Made by a program: the position numbers and the translations under genes
In this document: one piece after another, positions 7,626 through 17,371 of the stretch
Position numbering within the stretch: the first letter of the stretch is position 1
Layout of the letters: each line of letters opens with the position of its first letter
Notes under the pieces: model-generated
Database searches by the model: none
The model's input: the letters and a program-made list of their open reading frames with translations, nothing else
What the model was told of the DNA's origin: nothing
Source: an uncultured Paraglaciecola sp.
GTDB lineage: Bacteria > Pseudomonadota > Gammaproteobacteria > Enterobacterales > Alteromonadaceae
Assembly: GCF_913020055.1 (NCBI RefSeq)
Contig: NZ_CAJWCF010000011.1
Location: 1-57,666 of the forward strand
Length of the DNA: 57,666 bases
Reading direction: 5' to 3'

Positions 7626-8430
7626 ACTTGTTTTAATTTGTTTAGTGACTGTTTGTTTTTCTACCTTCGCGGCATTCGCTAGTGACATTCAACTCAAAGG
7701 CGAAATGACTCAAGGAAGCTTGATCCGTGGCCAAGTGCCAGTCGGAAACCAAGTTTGGTTAAACGATAAGCCAATAAAAGTATCACCCGATGGATATTTT
7801 GCTTTTGGATTTGGTCGAGACGAAAAACTATCTCACGAGCTCAAATGGTCAGATAATCAAGGTACAGAACATCTCCAGTTGCTGCAATTACAAGCGAGAA
7901 CGTACGCGATTCAAAAAATTGAAGGTATTCCTAGTAAATACGTTAGCCCACCCAAAAAAGTAAGTGAACGTATCAAACTCGACAATCGACAAGTCGGTAA
8001 AGCTAGAACCTTAAATGATGAACGAACCGACTTTTTTCAAGACTTTATTTGGCCCGCTGCGGGACCCATTAGTGGGGTGTATGGCAGTCAGCGCGTATTT
8101 AATGGCACACCCAAACGCCCTCATTTTGGTGTTGATGTGGCTGCACCAACTGGTACGTCCGTATATGCTCCTGCTAACGGCATTGTAACGTTGTTTGTTC
8201 CGGATATGTATTATTCAGGTGGCACCATGATCATCGATCATGGGCATGGCGTGTCTTCTACGTTTTTGCATCTAAGTAAGGGGCATGTAGAAGCGGGAAC
8301 CATAGTAAAACAAGGAGATTTGGTGGCAGAAATTGGTGCCACAGGTCGCGCTACTGGCCCTCATCTAGACTGGCGAATTAACTGGTTTAAAGAAAGATTA
8401 GATCCCGCACTTTTGGTACCTAAGCGTTAA
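7618..8430 (+). CDS. Secreted M23 (LytM-type) peptidase
   Basis: 270 residues with a signal peptide (residues 1-~21, ending AAFA). A beta-rich region precedes a C-terminal LytM domain. Zinc-site elements are seen: HFGVD (H-x3-D), FLHLS and GPHLDW. In most LytM peptidases the last motif is HxH; here it is HLD, so Asp replaces the usual second ligand. Proteins with a complete site cut peptidoglycan cross-bridges; this one may be active with Asp or act only as a regulator. The start is TTG inside the previous gene. An ATG start would remove the signal peptide. Confidence 0.85.
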   Translation: MLRLVLICLVTVCFSTFAAFASDIQLKGEMTQGSLIRGQVPVGNQVWLNDKPIKVSPDGYFAFGFGRDEKLSHELKWSDNQGTEHLQLLQLQARTYAIQKIEGIPSKYVSPPKKVSERIKLDNRQVGKARTLNDERTDFFQDFIWPAAGPISGVYGSQRVFNGTPKRPHFGVDVAAPTGTSVYAPANGIVTLFVPDMYYSGGTMIIDHGHGVSSTFLHLSKGHVEAGTIVKQGDLVAEIGATGRATGPHLDWRINWFKERLDPALLVPKR

Positions 8431-8499
8431 ACTTAGAGTAAAAGCTTAGTAATAAACAAAAAGCTTAATATTTACCCTCGCGTTTTCCCTTAACTTCTG

Positions 8500-8516
8500 T
8501 ATAATTCGCGCCCTGC
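8500..8516 (+). promoter_or_regulatory. Probable rplM promoter -10 with GC-rich discriminator
   Basis: A perfect TATAAT (8500-8505) is followed by TCGCGCCC before the expected start point. A GC-rich discriminator after -10 is typical of ribosomal promoters inhibited by ppGpp/DksA. No good -35 is visible. The resulting leader of ~150 nt contains a CCGCTT/AAGCGG hairpin near 8527-8545. Confidence 0.5.
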
Positions 8517-8666
8517 CCAGTTGCCCCCGCTTGTGGGAAAGCGGATGAATCATACGACTCGAAGGGGTCAAGGTATTGATTTTTAGCGGTTTTGTGTAGC
8601 AGTCGGTAGTGAAATATCGAACACAAAATCATGTAACGATTATTTATATATTTCGGGTAATTTTAA

Positions 8667-9095
8667 ATGAAAACTTTTGTTGCAAAGCCAGAAACGGTAA
8701 AACGTGAATGGTATGTGGTTGACGCCGCAGACAAAACTCTTGGTCGTTTAGCGACTGAGATTGCTAGCCGTTTACGCGGTAAGCATAAGCCAGAGTACAC
8801 TCCTCATGTGGACACTGGTGATTATATAGTTGTGATCAACGCTGAGAAAGTCACTGTTACTGGCAATAAAGCTAAGGGCAAGATTTATTATTCTCACTCT
8901 GGTTATCCAGGCGGTCTTAAAGATACGACGTTTGAAAAGTTACAAGCTTTCAAACCAGAGATGATCATTGAAAAAGCGGTTAAAGGTATGTTGCCTAAAG
9001 GTCCACTTGGACGCGATATGTTCCGCAAAATGAAAGTCTTCGCTGGCCCTGAGCATAAACATGCTGCTCAGCAGCCTCAAGTCTTAGACCTTTAA
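8667..9095 (+). CDS. rplM: 50S ribosomal protein L13
   Basis: 142 residues, the normal length. Family sequence throughout: [37 protein letters not shown], then [10 protein letters not shown] and a C-terminal [12 protein letters not shown]13 is an early-assembly protein of the large ribosomal subunit. It is followed 12 bp later by rpsI, the usual pair. The SD before its ATG is weak. The pair is probably transcribed from the promoter near 8500. Confidence 0.98.
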   Translation: MKTFVAKPETVKREWYVVDAADKTLGRLATEIASRLRGKHKPEYTPHVDTGDYIVVINAEKVTVTGNKAKGKIYYSHSGYPGGLKDTTFEKLQAFKPEMIIEKAVKGMLPKGPLGRDMFRKMKVFAGPEHKHAAQQPQVLDL

Positions 9096-9107
9096 GGAGC
9101 ATTACAG

Positions 9108-9500
9108 ATGGCAGATAATCAATATTACGGCACTGGCCGACGCAAAAGTTCTACCGCTCGTGTTTTTCTTCGCGCAGGTAGTGGCAACATTGTAGTTAAT
9201 CAACGTCCTCTTGACGTTTTCTTTGGTCGTGAGACTGCACGTATGATCGTGCGTCAACCGCTAGAGTTAGTTGAGATGACTGAAAAGTTTGACCTTTACA
9301 TCACCGTTGCCGGTGGTGGTATTAGTGGTCAAGCTGGTGCAATTCGTCACGGCATTACACGTGCCTTGATGGAATTTGACGAAACACTTCGTCCAGCATT
9401 ACGTAAAGCGGGCTTTGTTACTCGTGATGCACGTAAAGTTGAGCGTAAGAAAGTGGGTCTTCATAAAGCACGTAAACGTCCACAATTCTCAAAACGTTAA
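9108..9500 (+). CDS. rpsI: 30S ribosomal protein S9
   Basis: 130 residues, the standard length. It starts with [16 protein letters not shown] and ends in the typical basic tail RKRPQFSKR, which reaches the ribosomal P-site tRNA. AAGGAG lies just upstream of the ATG. Second gene of the rplM-rpsI operon, followed by a strong intrinsic terminator. Confidence 0.98.
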   Translation: MADNQYYGTGRRKSSTARVFLRAGSGNIVVNQRPLDVFFGRETARMIVRQPLELVEMTEKFDLYITVAGGGISGQAGAIRHGITRALMEFDETLRPALRKAGFVTRDARKVERKKVGLHKARKRPQFSKR

Positions 9501-9523
9501 TTGTCAGACGACAAAGACTTTTC

Positions 9524-9550
9524 AAAAACCCAGCTTTTGCTGGGTTTTTT
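9524..9550 (+). terminator. Intrinsic terminator of rplM-rpsI
   Basis: AAAAACCCAGC pairs with GCTGGGTTTTT around a TTTT loop, followed by Ts. It starts 23 bp past the rpsI stop. Confidence 0.92.
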
Positions 9551-9766
9551 ATTGCCTACCTTTTGTACAAATATCCTTTATCCAATCAATATTCTCTTAA
9601 AAATCTGTTAAGTATCGGTAATTCTTCATTTTATTAACGATTTCCTTGTCTTTTATGTGGGTTTTCTTTTATCATTTTCGGTTAATAAGAAAACTTTATT
9701 TCTTAAGTCTCATATAAGTCATTTGAAATATAAAGTGTGGTCAAATTAACTCTCGGAGATTAGTGG

Positions 9767-10399
9767 ATGAGCAATGTATCTTTAGATGCGCATGATTCGT
9801 CTGAAGCCGAAAACCAACCAAGCAATAGTAATAGACGCCGATTTTTAACGGTTGCGACTTCTGTTGTTGGTGGTGTCGGTGTAGTCGGTGCTGCAGTACC
9901 CTTTATCGCATCCTGGAACCCCAGTATCAAAGCAAAAGCTGCTGGTGCTGATGTTGAAGCGGATATTAGTAAAATCCAACCAGGTCAGTTGATCAGAGTT
10001 ATCTGGCGAAGCAAACCCGTTTGGATTGCCCGCAGAACGCCTGAATTACTTGCTTCATTATCTAATGTTGAAGATCAACTGAAAGATCCCAACTCCGATG
10101 AAGAGCAGCAGCCAGCATTCGCTAAAAATCAATATCGTTCTTTAAAAGAAGAATATTTGGTATTGGTGGGAATCTGCACTCATTTAGGATGTTCACCACA
10201 ACATTTGAAAGATGGCGCATTTGAAGAATACGTTGAAGGGGTAGCGGAAGGGTTTTTCTGTCCCTGCCATGGCTCTAAGTTTGATATGGCTGGTCGGGTT
10301 TTTCAAAATGTACCAGCAGGTTTGAACTTGGTTGTACCGCCCTATATGTTTATTGACGACAATACTATTTTGATTGGTTCCGAAGAAGGGGCAGCATAA
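9767..10399 (+). CDS. petA: Ubiquinol-cytochrome c reductase, Rieske iron-sulfur subunit
   Basis: 210 residues. A twin-arginine signal/anchor (NRRRFL at 22-27, then a hydrophobic helix) exports the folded protein, which stays membrane-anchored. The 2Fe-2S ligands are visible: CTHLGC (Cys137, His139) and CPCHGS (Cys165, His168), with Cys142 and Cys167 forming the usual disulfide. It passes electrons from ubiquinol to cytochrome c1 in the bc1 complex. First gene of petABC; the stop is one base from the petB ATG. Confidence 0.97.
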   Translation: MSNVSLDAHDSSEAENQPSNSNRRRFLTVATSVVGGVGVVGAAVPFIASWNPSIKAKAAGADVEADISKIQPGQLIRVIWRSKPVWIARRTPELLASLSNVEDQLKDPNSDEEQQPAFAKNQYRSLKEEYLVLVGICTHLGCSPQHLKDGAFEEYVEGVAEGFFCPCHGSKFDMAGRVFQNVPAGLNLVVPPYMFIDDNTILIGSEEGAA

Positions 10400-10400
10400 C

Positions 10401-11669
10401 ATGTGGAAAAATTTGATGGACTGGGTTGAATATCGTCTTCCCATAATGCGCGTTGCCAATATGCACGCCATTCAATATCCCGCCCCTCGAAACATGAACT
10501 TTTGGTACATGTTTGGATTTTTAGCGACCATAGTATTAGTTAACCAAATCGTTACAGGCGTATGGCTAACTATGAGCTATACACCTACTGCTGAAGAAGC
10601 ATTTGCTTCAGTGGAATACATCATGCGTGATGTCGAATACGGTTACTTACTACGCTATATGCATAGTACGGGAGCGTCGGCGTTCTTTATTGTTGTTTAT
10701 TTGCACATGTTCAGAGGCATGATTTACGGCTCTTATCAAAAGCCCCGTGAGTTATTGTGGTTGTTCGGTATGTTTATTTACTTAGCGCTTATGGCTGAAG
10801 CCTTCATGGGATATGTACTTCCATGGGGACAAATGTCTTATTGGGGTGCTCAAGTTATTGTATCTTTGTTTAGTGCTATTCCAGTGATTGGCCCAGATTT
10901 AGTTATTTGGATCCAAGGTGATTATGTTATTTCTGGTGCCACATTAAACCGATTCTTCGCTTTGCATGTTATTGCACTACCTCTAGTGATAGTGATTTTG
11001 GTGTTCTTGCACATAGTGGCATTGCATGAAGTAGGCTCTAATAACCCTGATGGAACTGACGTTAAACGTAAGAAAGGTTCTCTAAAGGAAGATGAAAAAA
11101 CCACTTTCAAAATTCACGAATATTACACCGATAAATACGACATCGTTGACGATATAGTACCGTTCTTCCCGCATATAGTGTTGAAAGACTTAGTTGGTTT
11201 CGCTTTCTTCTTGTTGGCATTCTGCTACATCATGTTCTTCAATCCAGAAATGGGTGGATACTTCTTAGAACATCCTAACTTTGAAATCGCTAACCCGTTG
11301 AAAACGCCTGAGCATATCTTCCCTGTTTGGTACTTCACGCCTTTCTACGCAATATTGAAAGCCGTACCGCATAAATTGGGTGGTGTTATTGCCATGTTTG
11401 CAGCGATTATATTCTTAGCACTATTACCTTGGCTTGATAGAGGTAAAGTGAAGTCGTGGCGTTATCGTTGTGGATTACATAGATGGAACCTGCTTATCTT
11501 TGCAGCGGTATTTGTTTTCTTAGGTTATTTAGGTGGTACACCTCAAGAAGCTTGGAAAATTATTGCCTCGCAAATAGCGACCATCATGTATTTTGGTTTC
11601 TTTGTATTGTTATTTATCTACAGTAAAAACGAACGCACTATTCCAGTGCCTGCGAGGATTACAGAATGA
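10401..11669 (+). CDS. petB: Ubiquinol-cytochrome c reductase, cytochrome b
   Basis: 422 residues starting MWKNLMDWVEYRLP, a polytopic membrane protein. Two His pairs spaced 14 residues apart (MHSTGASAFFIVVYLH; LHVIALPLVIVILVFLH) would hold hemes bL and bH. The quinol-site motif is PVWYFTPFYA, with Val where many bc1 complexes have PEWY. A frame extending upstream into petA exists, but the ATG right after the petA stop gives the conserved N-terminus. Its last bases overlap petC (ATGA), indicating translational coupling. Confidence 0.97.
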   Translation: MWKNLMDWVEYRLPIMRVANMHAIQYPAPRNMNFWYMFGFLATIVLVNQIVTGVWLTMSYTPTAEEAFASVEYIMRDVEYGYLLRYMHSTGASAFFIVVYLHMFRGMIYGSYQKPRELLWLFGMFIYLALMAEAFMGYVLPWGQMSYWGAQVIVSLFSAIPVIGPDLVIWIQGDYVISGATLNRFFALHVIALPLVIVILVFLHIVALHEVGSNNPDGTDVKRKKGSLKEDEKTTFKIHEYYTDKYDIVDDIVPFFPHIVLKDLVGFAFFLLAFCYIMFFNPEMGGYFLEHPNFEIANPLKTPEHIFPVWYFTPFYAILKAVPHKLGGVIAMFAAIIFLALLPWLDRGKVKSWRYRCGLHRWNLLIFAAVFVFLGYLGGTPQEAWKIIASQIATIMYFGFFVLLFIYSKNERTIPVPARITE

Positions 11670-12400
11670 GAAAGTTAATTTTTGTAGTGTCCTTGTTTTT
11701 ATCCGCTGGTGTTCTAGCTGCTGGTGGTAATGTACATCTTGATAAAGCAGAGTATGACCTAACCGACAAAGCGTCTTTGCAAAGTGGTGCTCAGTTGTTT
11801 ATGAATTACTGCTTAGGTTGTCATCAAACTCAGTATCAGCGTTACCAACGTACGTTTGAAGATTTAGATATTCCATTAGAACTAGGAAGTGAAAACTTGC
11901 AGTTTACTGGTGAGAAACCTGGCGAGCATATTAAAAATGCCATGCCAGCTGAATCAGGTGCTAAATGGTTTGGTGCGCCTCCTCCAGATTTAACTTTGGT
12001 TGCTCGTGTTCGTGGTGCAGATTGGATTTACACTTATCTCAGAACATTTTATGCCGATGAGAGTACCAAGTTTGGTGTGAACAACTTAGTCTTTCCTGAT
12101 GTTGGAATGCCTCATGCATTACAAGAACTCCAAGGGGTTCCGAGAAAAACTAATGAGAAAATGTTAATCGACGGTGAGATGGTCGACCGTTATGTAGGCA
12201 TTAAAACTGATGGAAGTGGCGAATTAAGTGCCGCTGAATACGACACTGCAGTGTTGGATTTAGTTAACTACCTAGTTTATATCGGTGAACCTTCACGCTT
12301 ACAGTCTGAAAGTATCGGCCGTTGGGTAATGATATTTTTACTCGTATTGCTAGTGTTGGTGTATTTGTTGAAGAAAGATTATTGGAGAGATGTACACTAA
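11666..12400 (+). CDS. petC: Ubiquinol-cytochrome c reductase, cytochrome c1
   Basis: 244 residues with a signal peptide (1-19), a CLGCH heme-binding motif (Cys49, Cys52, His53), a likely axial Met in DVGMPHALQ and a single C-terminal membrane helix (WVMIFLLVLLVLVYLL). It is exposed to the periplasm and passes electrons to soluble cytochrome c. Start ATG overlaps the petB stop by four bases. Confidence 0.97.
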   Translation: MRKLIFVVSLFLSAGVLAAGGNVHLDKAEYDLTDKASLQSGAQLFMNYCLGCHQTQYQRYQRTFEDLDIPLELGSENLQFTGEKPGEHIKNAMPAESGAKWFGAPPPDLTLVARVRGADWIYTYLRTFYADESTKFGVNNLVFPDVGMPHALQELQGVPRKTNEKMLIDGEMVDRYVGIKTDGSGELSAAEYDTAVLDLVNYLVYIGEPSRLQSESIGRWVMIFLLVLLVLVYLLKKDYWRDVH

Positions 12401-12452
12401 ATCATCACACCTTTTAGATGAATCTAGTGTATAATCCGCAAAAATTTTTGGG

Positions 12453-12474
12453 AGGGGCTTTATGCCCCTTCTTT
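12453..12474 (+). terminator. Terminator-like hairpin between petABC and sspAB
   Basis: AGGGGC pairs with GCCCCT around TTTAT, followed by TCTTTT. A TATAAT at 12430-12435 lies just upstream, so a transcript for sspA could start near 12441 and contain this hairpin. It may therefore act as the petABC terminator, a leader structure, or both. Confidence 0.6.
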
Positions 12475-12579
12475 TCCGTTTTTAATTAGCTGATTGGCGA
12501 CGTACTAATCACTAGTAAAAGAACACTGCATAGATGCTTAGGCACGATGCGATTATGTATGAATTTAGGAGAAATATAG

Positions 12580-13212
12580 ATGGCTGTAGCCGCCAATAAA
12601 CGTTCTATAATGACGTTGTTTTCAGACACAATAGATATATACAGTCACCAAGCACGCATAGTGTTAGCCGAGAAAGGTGTAGGCGTAGAAATCAGTTTTA
12701 CGGTTCCTAATGAGTTGCCAGAAGATCTTCTTGAACTTAATCCTTATGGCACTGTGCCTACTCTTGTTGATAGAGAATTGGTTTTATATAACTCGCATAT
12801 CATCATGGAATACTTGGACGAGCGTTTCCCTCATCCACCTTTGATGCCGGTTTATCCCGTTTCTCGTGGCCAAAGTCGTTTGACTATGCATCGAATCCAA
12901 AATGATTGGTATGTATTAGCTGAAAAAATTATGGCTAAAAAGGGCGATTTAGAAGCCACTCGTAACGAATTACGTGAAGCCTTTTTGTCTTTGGCTCCAT
13001 TGTTTGCTGAAACACCTTATTTCATGAGTGAAGAATTCAGTCTAGTTGATTGTTACTTAGCACCATTGTTGTGGCGTTTACCTGCATTGGGTATCGAATT
13101 GACAGGTGCTGGTAGTAAAGATGTGAAAGCTTATATGAAGCGCATTTTTGAAAGACCTTCTTTCATCGCATCATTGACTGATCAAGAACGTGAGATACAT
13201 AACCCACTTTAA
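12580..13212 (+). CDS. sspA: Stringent starvation protein A
   Basis: 210 residues with a glutathione-S-transferase fold. The N-terminal thioredoxin-like part has FSDTIDIYSHQARIVLAEKG and NPYGTVPTLVDRELVLY; the rest is helical. SspA binds RNA polymerase and changes promoter choice in stress and stationary phase, without transferase activity. ATG with AGGAG nearby. Its stop overlaps the sspB start by one base (TAATG). Confidence 0.96.
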   Translation: MAVAANKRSIMTLFSDTIDIYSHQARIVLAEKGVGVEISFTVPNELPEDLLELNPYGTVPTLVDRELVLYNSHIIMEYLDERFPHPPLMPVYPVSRGQSRLTMHRIQNDWYVLAEKIMAKKGDLEATRNELREAFLSLAPLFAETPYFMSEEFSLVDCYLAPLLWRLPALGIELTGAGSKDVKAYMKRIFERPSFIASLTDQEREIHNPL

Positions 13213-13631
13213 TGGGTAGAACTGATATGACACCTAATCAGCCATATTTATTACGCGCATTTTACGAGTGGATTGTGGATAACAATCTCACTCCTTACAT
13301 AGTAGTCGATGCTCATTATGCTGGTACACAAGTACCGCAAGAGTTTGTCCAAGATGGGCAGATAGTGCTAAACGTGTCTCCTTCCTCTACTGGTAACTTT
13401 CAGTTAGGTATGAGTGACATTATGTTTGATGCACGTTTTGGTGGTGTGCCAAGAAATATCGTTGTACCTTGCCCCGCCGTTTTAGCTATTTATGCTAAAG
13501 AAAATGGCGCAGGTACGGTATTTACTGTAGAAGAAAATATTGGTTCAGGCGAAGTGGAAGAGCAATCTGTTGCTCATGATGCAGAACAAAAACCTAAAAA
13601 GGGCAAGCCTACTTTAACGGTTGTAAAATAA
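13212..13631 (+). CDS. sspB: ClpXP adaptor SspB
   Basis: 139 residues. The conserved core PYLLRAFYEWIVDNNLTPYI and FGGVPRNIVVPCPAVLAIYA binds ssrA-tagged peptides. An acidic/flexible linker leads to the C-terminal KPTLTVVK, equivalent to the tail that docks on ClpX. It delivers tagged proteins to ClpXP. The overlapping ATG gives a lead of the same length as E. coli SspB (six residues before TP); a second ATG at 13227 is possible. Confidence 0.95.
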   Translation: MGRTDMTPNQPYLLRAFYEWIVDNNLTPYIVVDAHYAGTQVPQEFVQDGQIVLNVSPSSTGNFQLGMSDIMFDARFGGVPRNIVVPCPAVLAIYAKENGAGTVFTVEENIGSGEVEEQSVAHDAEQKPKKGKPTLTVVK

Positions 13632-13655
13632 CCGTACGATAAAAAGTGAGCTCCC

Positions 13656-13684
13656 AAAAAAAAGCGCCCTTTCGGCGCTTTTTT
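13656..13684. terminator. Bidirectional terminator between sspB and dolP
   Basis: AAAAAAAAGCGCC pairs with GGCGCTTTTTT around CTTTC. A-runs on one side and T-runs on the other let it end both the plus-strand sspAB and the minus-strand lpoA-dolP transcripts. Confidence 0.9.
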
Positions 13685-13713
13685 CATTTTTAGAAACGAT
13701 ATTGGAATAGGTA

Positions 13714-14292
13714 TTAAGTATATTCAAACGCCTTGATGACTTGTTTAACACCTACAATATTACGCGTGATATTGACGGCAATATTCGATTCTTGTTCACT
13801 GACCAATCCCATTAGAAACACTTCGCCATTTTCGACCTCTATCTCAATGTGAAGACCATCAATTTGTTTATCAGCAATCAGTTTGGCTTTTACTTTAGAG
13901 GCAAGCCAAGCATCATTCGCCACGATACTTGCTGGAATAGGTGCACCTAAACGAATTTGGTTGTGCAACTTTTTGATGTTTTTTACTGATGAGGCTAACG
14001 TTTGGGCTTTTTGAATCAGCTCCTGAGTGGGTGCTTGACCTACTAATAAGGCTGTACCGTTAAACACCTGAATTGAGATACTGGTTTGTTCTTGTATTGC
14101 TAGGTCATTTGCCAGTGCATTAGAGATCCGACCGGCTGTAGTTGTATCGTCAACCTGCGTACCTATTGTACGTCTATCATGTGCAACGGCGGCAGCACCC
14201 ATACCCGCACCGATCAATAATCCCGCACAGCCCTGCACTAATAATGTGGTTGAGAGTAGTAATGGTAAAAATATTATTTTTGATTTAAGCAA
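13714..14292 (-). CDS. dolP: DolP (YraP)-like lipoprotein with two BON domains
   Basis: 192 residues. Lipoprotein signal with VQGC (Cys22). Two BON domains follow (about residues 45-115 and 125-190), seen as GRISNALANDLAI...VFNGTALLVGQ and VKAKLIADKQI...VENGEVFLMG. DolP is an outer-membrane lipoprotein that supports envelope integrity and binds anionic lipid at division sites. Start is TTG with AGGAGT seven bases upstream, four bases past the diaA stop. Last gene of lpoA-yraN-diaA-dolP, the order also known from E. coli. Confidence 0.93.
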   Translation of the reverse strand: MLKSKIIFLPLLLSTTLLVQGCAGLLIGAGMGAAAVAHDRRTIGTQVDDTTTAGRISNALANDLAIQEQTSISIQVFNGTALLVGQAPTQELIQKAQTLASSVKNIKKLHNQIRLGAPIPASIVANDAWLASKVKAKLIADKQIDGLHIEIEVENGEVFLMGLVSEQESNIAVNITRNIVGVKQVIKAFEYT

Positions 14293-14296
14293 TGTA

Positions 14297-14905
<609 letters not shown>

Positions 14906-14932
14906 TTAATTACTGCTGCTCGCAGCCATTGA

Positions 14933-15304
14933 TTAAACACTTTTTAACCAATTGATATTTTGTTGTTGGCCTGTTCCCTCAATACCCACCAGATCAACTC
15001 TATGTGGGATAACGCTGGGATTGAAACCTTTTTCTTGCATGTAATGTAAAACAGCAGACTCAAATTTACGTTTTTTACTGGCATGAAAAAATTCTATCGC
15101 AGAGCCGTGTTGACTCTTACTCCGGTATTTCACTTCTACAAACACCAGTTCGTCAGCGTCTTGCATGATTAAGTCTATTTCACCTGTACGGCACCGATAA
15201 TTTTGCATAATAAATGTAAGACCATTCTGTTCTAAGAAGGTTCTAGCATAACGCTCCGCCTCACCGCCAATTACCGAGGAGAGTGCTTGCTTAATCCATT
15301 GCAA
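14933..15304 (-). CDS. yraN: YraN family (UPF0102) nuclease-like protein
   Basis: 123 residues. Nuclease-fold signature of UPF0102: GEAERYARTFLEQNGL, CRTGEIDLIMQD, VFVEVKYRS, in which E, D and ExK match the restriction-endonuclease-like active site. The role is not established. Its start overlaps the lpoA end by 14 bases, so it is probably translationally coupled. Confidence 0.93.
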   Translation of the reverse strand: MQWIKQALSSVIGGEAERYARTFLEQNGLTFIMQNYRCRTGEIDLIMQDADELVFVEVKYRSKSQHGSAIEFFHASKKRKFESAVLHYMQEKGFNPSVIPHRVDLVGIEGTGQQQNINWLKSV

Positions 15305-17234
15305 GTAACTTTACTCGGTCTTGGGCTACTTGGGCCAAAGGTAAACGTCTGTGCAATACTCCCTTATCATCTATATTAATTTCTCCGGTAAGCCCTTGTT
15401 TGACTGTTTGTGGCAATGTTTTTAAAACGCGCAAATTTGGCAGTAAATTGTACGCGTCAAAACCCATAGCAAATAACCGTATTAGGGTATCTTGTCTTTG
15501 TGGCCAAAGTTGTTTGGTTTGATTGGCCAAGGGTTGCCAACTATGTTCAGGTAACATCCAAGGCATATCTGTGAATGTAAGGTTGCGCAAATCTCTAAGA
15601 CTGTTGCTGTTCAAATCTGAGCTATAACTACGGGAAGATGCAAATACTGATAATGATTGTCTGGCAAAGGGGCTCAAGCTTGCTTCTATAATAGGATTGA
15701 GCAACTTAGTTTGTTCAGGGTTGGCAAACAACACCATGGCATCGATATCTCGACGATTTCTCTCCATTCCAAACACTTCTACATCAGACATTACTTCCAT
15801 TTGCCTAATACGCTTTTTACTTTGCGCTACATCTAACATTTCAGACACACGAGTACGCATATCTTTGTTGTCAGTGAATATGGTTAAGTCAGGTTGAATG
15901 GCATTAGGTGTTTCTAACCACTGGGCAATAAATGCTTCGGCCATTCTTTTTGTTGTAGGATTGTCTGCCGCAAAAATAATTGGTCTAACTAATTGTTTTT
16001 GTTGAATATGTAGGGCCAGTTGTTGCGCTTCGTCTTCAGGTGCTAACGAAAAGTAATAATGCTCAGCTGCGGTTAAATTTGACTCTGTGACCCTATCTAA
16101 TTGTTCAATAGTGGAGGTATTTGTTTTTAATTCCACTCGATTTAACGCTAAAAGTATTTTATCTGTGGGCAAAACCGCAGTCAGGTCAATAATTTGTTCT
16201 TTGACCAAAGGCCCTAAAATTACGTCAAACTCAGCCACTGTTTCATTTAGTTGCTGTGCTGTTTTTAAGGCAGAATCAAAAAAACGTATTTCACGGTATT
16301 GTTGAATACGGCTTAAAGGTGATTTATCTAGTGACTCGTCACCTTCGGATTGGGCAATTAGGTTAAGTTCTGCCCCCGTTAAATCTTCCAAATAAGCGGC
16401 GAGTATTCCTTCTTTAATCGCTAAGCCTTGATTCGCTAGTCTGCCGGTTAATGGCAATAAAACCGCAATACGTTTTGCCTGAATAGGGGATTGCAGTAAC
16501 GACTGTTCTATTTCCTCAGGAAGGCTTGTCACCAAAGGGTGGCCCAGATGTCTACTCTGCCAACTGACGAGTTGTTGTTTAAATTGTTCTGGTGCTAATG
16601 CAAAACGTTTTACAATAATGGCTAGCTGTAACCAAGGTTGCAGTGCCGACTCAGATAGTCGCGCTTGTTCCAATTCAGCCAAGTCTAGTTTTTTAATCCA
16701 TTGCCAAGTGGTATTGGACTTCTGCAGTTCGTCAATATCAGCATTTTGCAATGCAGTAGCCGCTTTCAGCCATTGTTTTCTATTCACTTGTAATTGAGCT
16801 TGTAAAGCCGCAATTCGGGTCTGGAAACCATATGTATTGTCAAAACTAGTCAGTATGCTTTCTACACTATCAAATGCTTGGTCAGACAAAATCAAATAAC
16901 ACTCTGCTAAAATTAAATTGCTATGTGTCTTATGGCGGTTGTCTTGTAACTCTGCTTGCAGCACCTTAAGCATTCTTATGCTTTTGGCACATTGCTGTTC
17001 TGCTTGAAGTGCTTCGGCGGCTTGTAAAAGGTCATTGTTACGTTGGTATACGTCATTATTCTGTGCGTAGTTTTGTTTAGCTTGGTTCAGATAGAAATTA
17101 CTGTCTTTTGTCTCTTCGATGTTTGTTTCTAATGATTGCACTGGGGCTATTTTTGTTGGGCGAGTTGGGTCACTCGAGCAAGAAAATAAACATAAGGTAG
17201 CGATACTAAATACAATAAACGCTGGAAAACTCAT
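15291..17234 (-). CDS. lpoA: LpoA, lipoprotein activator of penicillin-binding protein
   Basis: 647 residues. Lipobox LFSC (Cys19), an N-terminal helical TPR-like half (~30-250), and a C-terminal half like a periplasmic binding protein (RIAVLLPLTGRLANQG; FDVILGPLVKEQIIDL). LpoA sits in the outer membrane and stimulates the transpeptidase PBP1a. It is divergent from rsmI with about 137 bp between, which must hold both promoters. Confidence 0.93.
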   Translation of the reverse strand: MSFPAFIVFSIATLCLFSCSSDPTRPTKIAPVQSLETNIEETKDSNFYLNQAKQNYAQNNDVYQRNNDLLQAAEALQAEQQCAKSIRMLKVLQAELQDNRHKTHSNLILAECYLILSDQAFDSVESILTSFDNTYGFQTRIAALQAQLQVNRKQWLKAATALQNADIDELQKSNTTWQWIKKLDLAELEQARLSESALQPWLQLAIIVKRFALAPEQFKQQLVSWQSRHLGHPLVTSLPEEIEQSLLQSPIQAKRIAVLLPLTGRLANQGLAIKEGILAAYLEDLTGAELNLIAQSEGDESLDKSPLSRIQQYREIRFFDSALKTAQQLNETVAEFDVILGPLVKEQIIDLTAVLPTDKILLALNRVELKTNTSTIEQLDRVTESNLTAAEHYYFSLAPEDEAQQLALHIQQKQLVRPIIFAADNPTTKRMAEAFIAQWLETPNAIQPDLTIFTDNKDMRTRVSEMLDVAQSKKRIRQMEVMSDVEVFGMERNRRDIDAMVLFANPEQTKLLNPIIEASLSPFARQSLSVFASSRSYSSDLNSNSLRDLRNLTFTDMPWMLPEHSWQPLANQTKQLWPQRQDTLIRLFAMGFDAYNLLPNLRVLKTLPQTVKQGLTGEINIDDKGVLHRRLPLAQVAQDRVKLLAMD

Positions 17235-17371
17235 CGCTGATACTCATTAAATAATGTGTTTAATAGTTTATAGTATTGCCTATAAATATCTAATGCTTTG
17301 TGACGAGGTTGAGTGATAAAACTCATACTTAGTCAAAGCTTAGATTGTTGTTTTAATTTGGAGAGTTATCC

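Noticed and set aside
10374-10400. Longer cytochrome b starting inside petA.
   Set aside because: Extension lies in the petA coding end; ATG at 10401 yields the family N-terminus.
13664-13679. GCGCC/GGCGC repeat as an operator.
   Set aside because: The flanking A- and T-runs and position between convergent genes explain it as a terminator.
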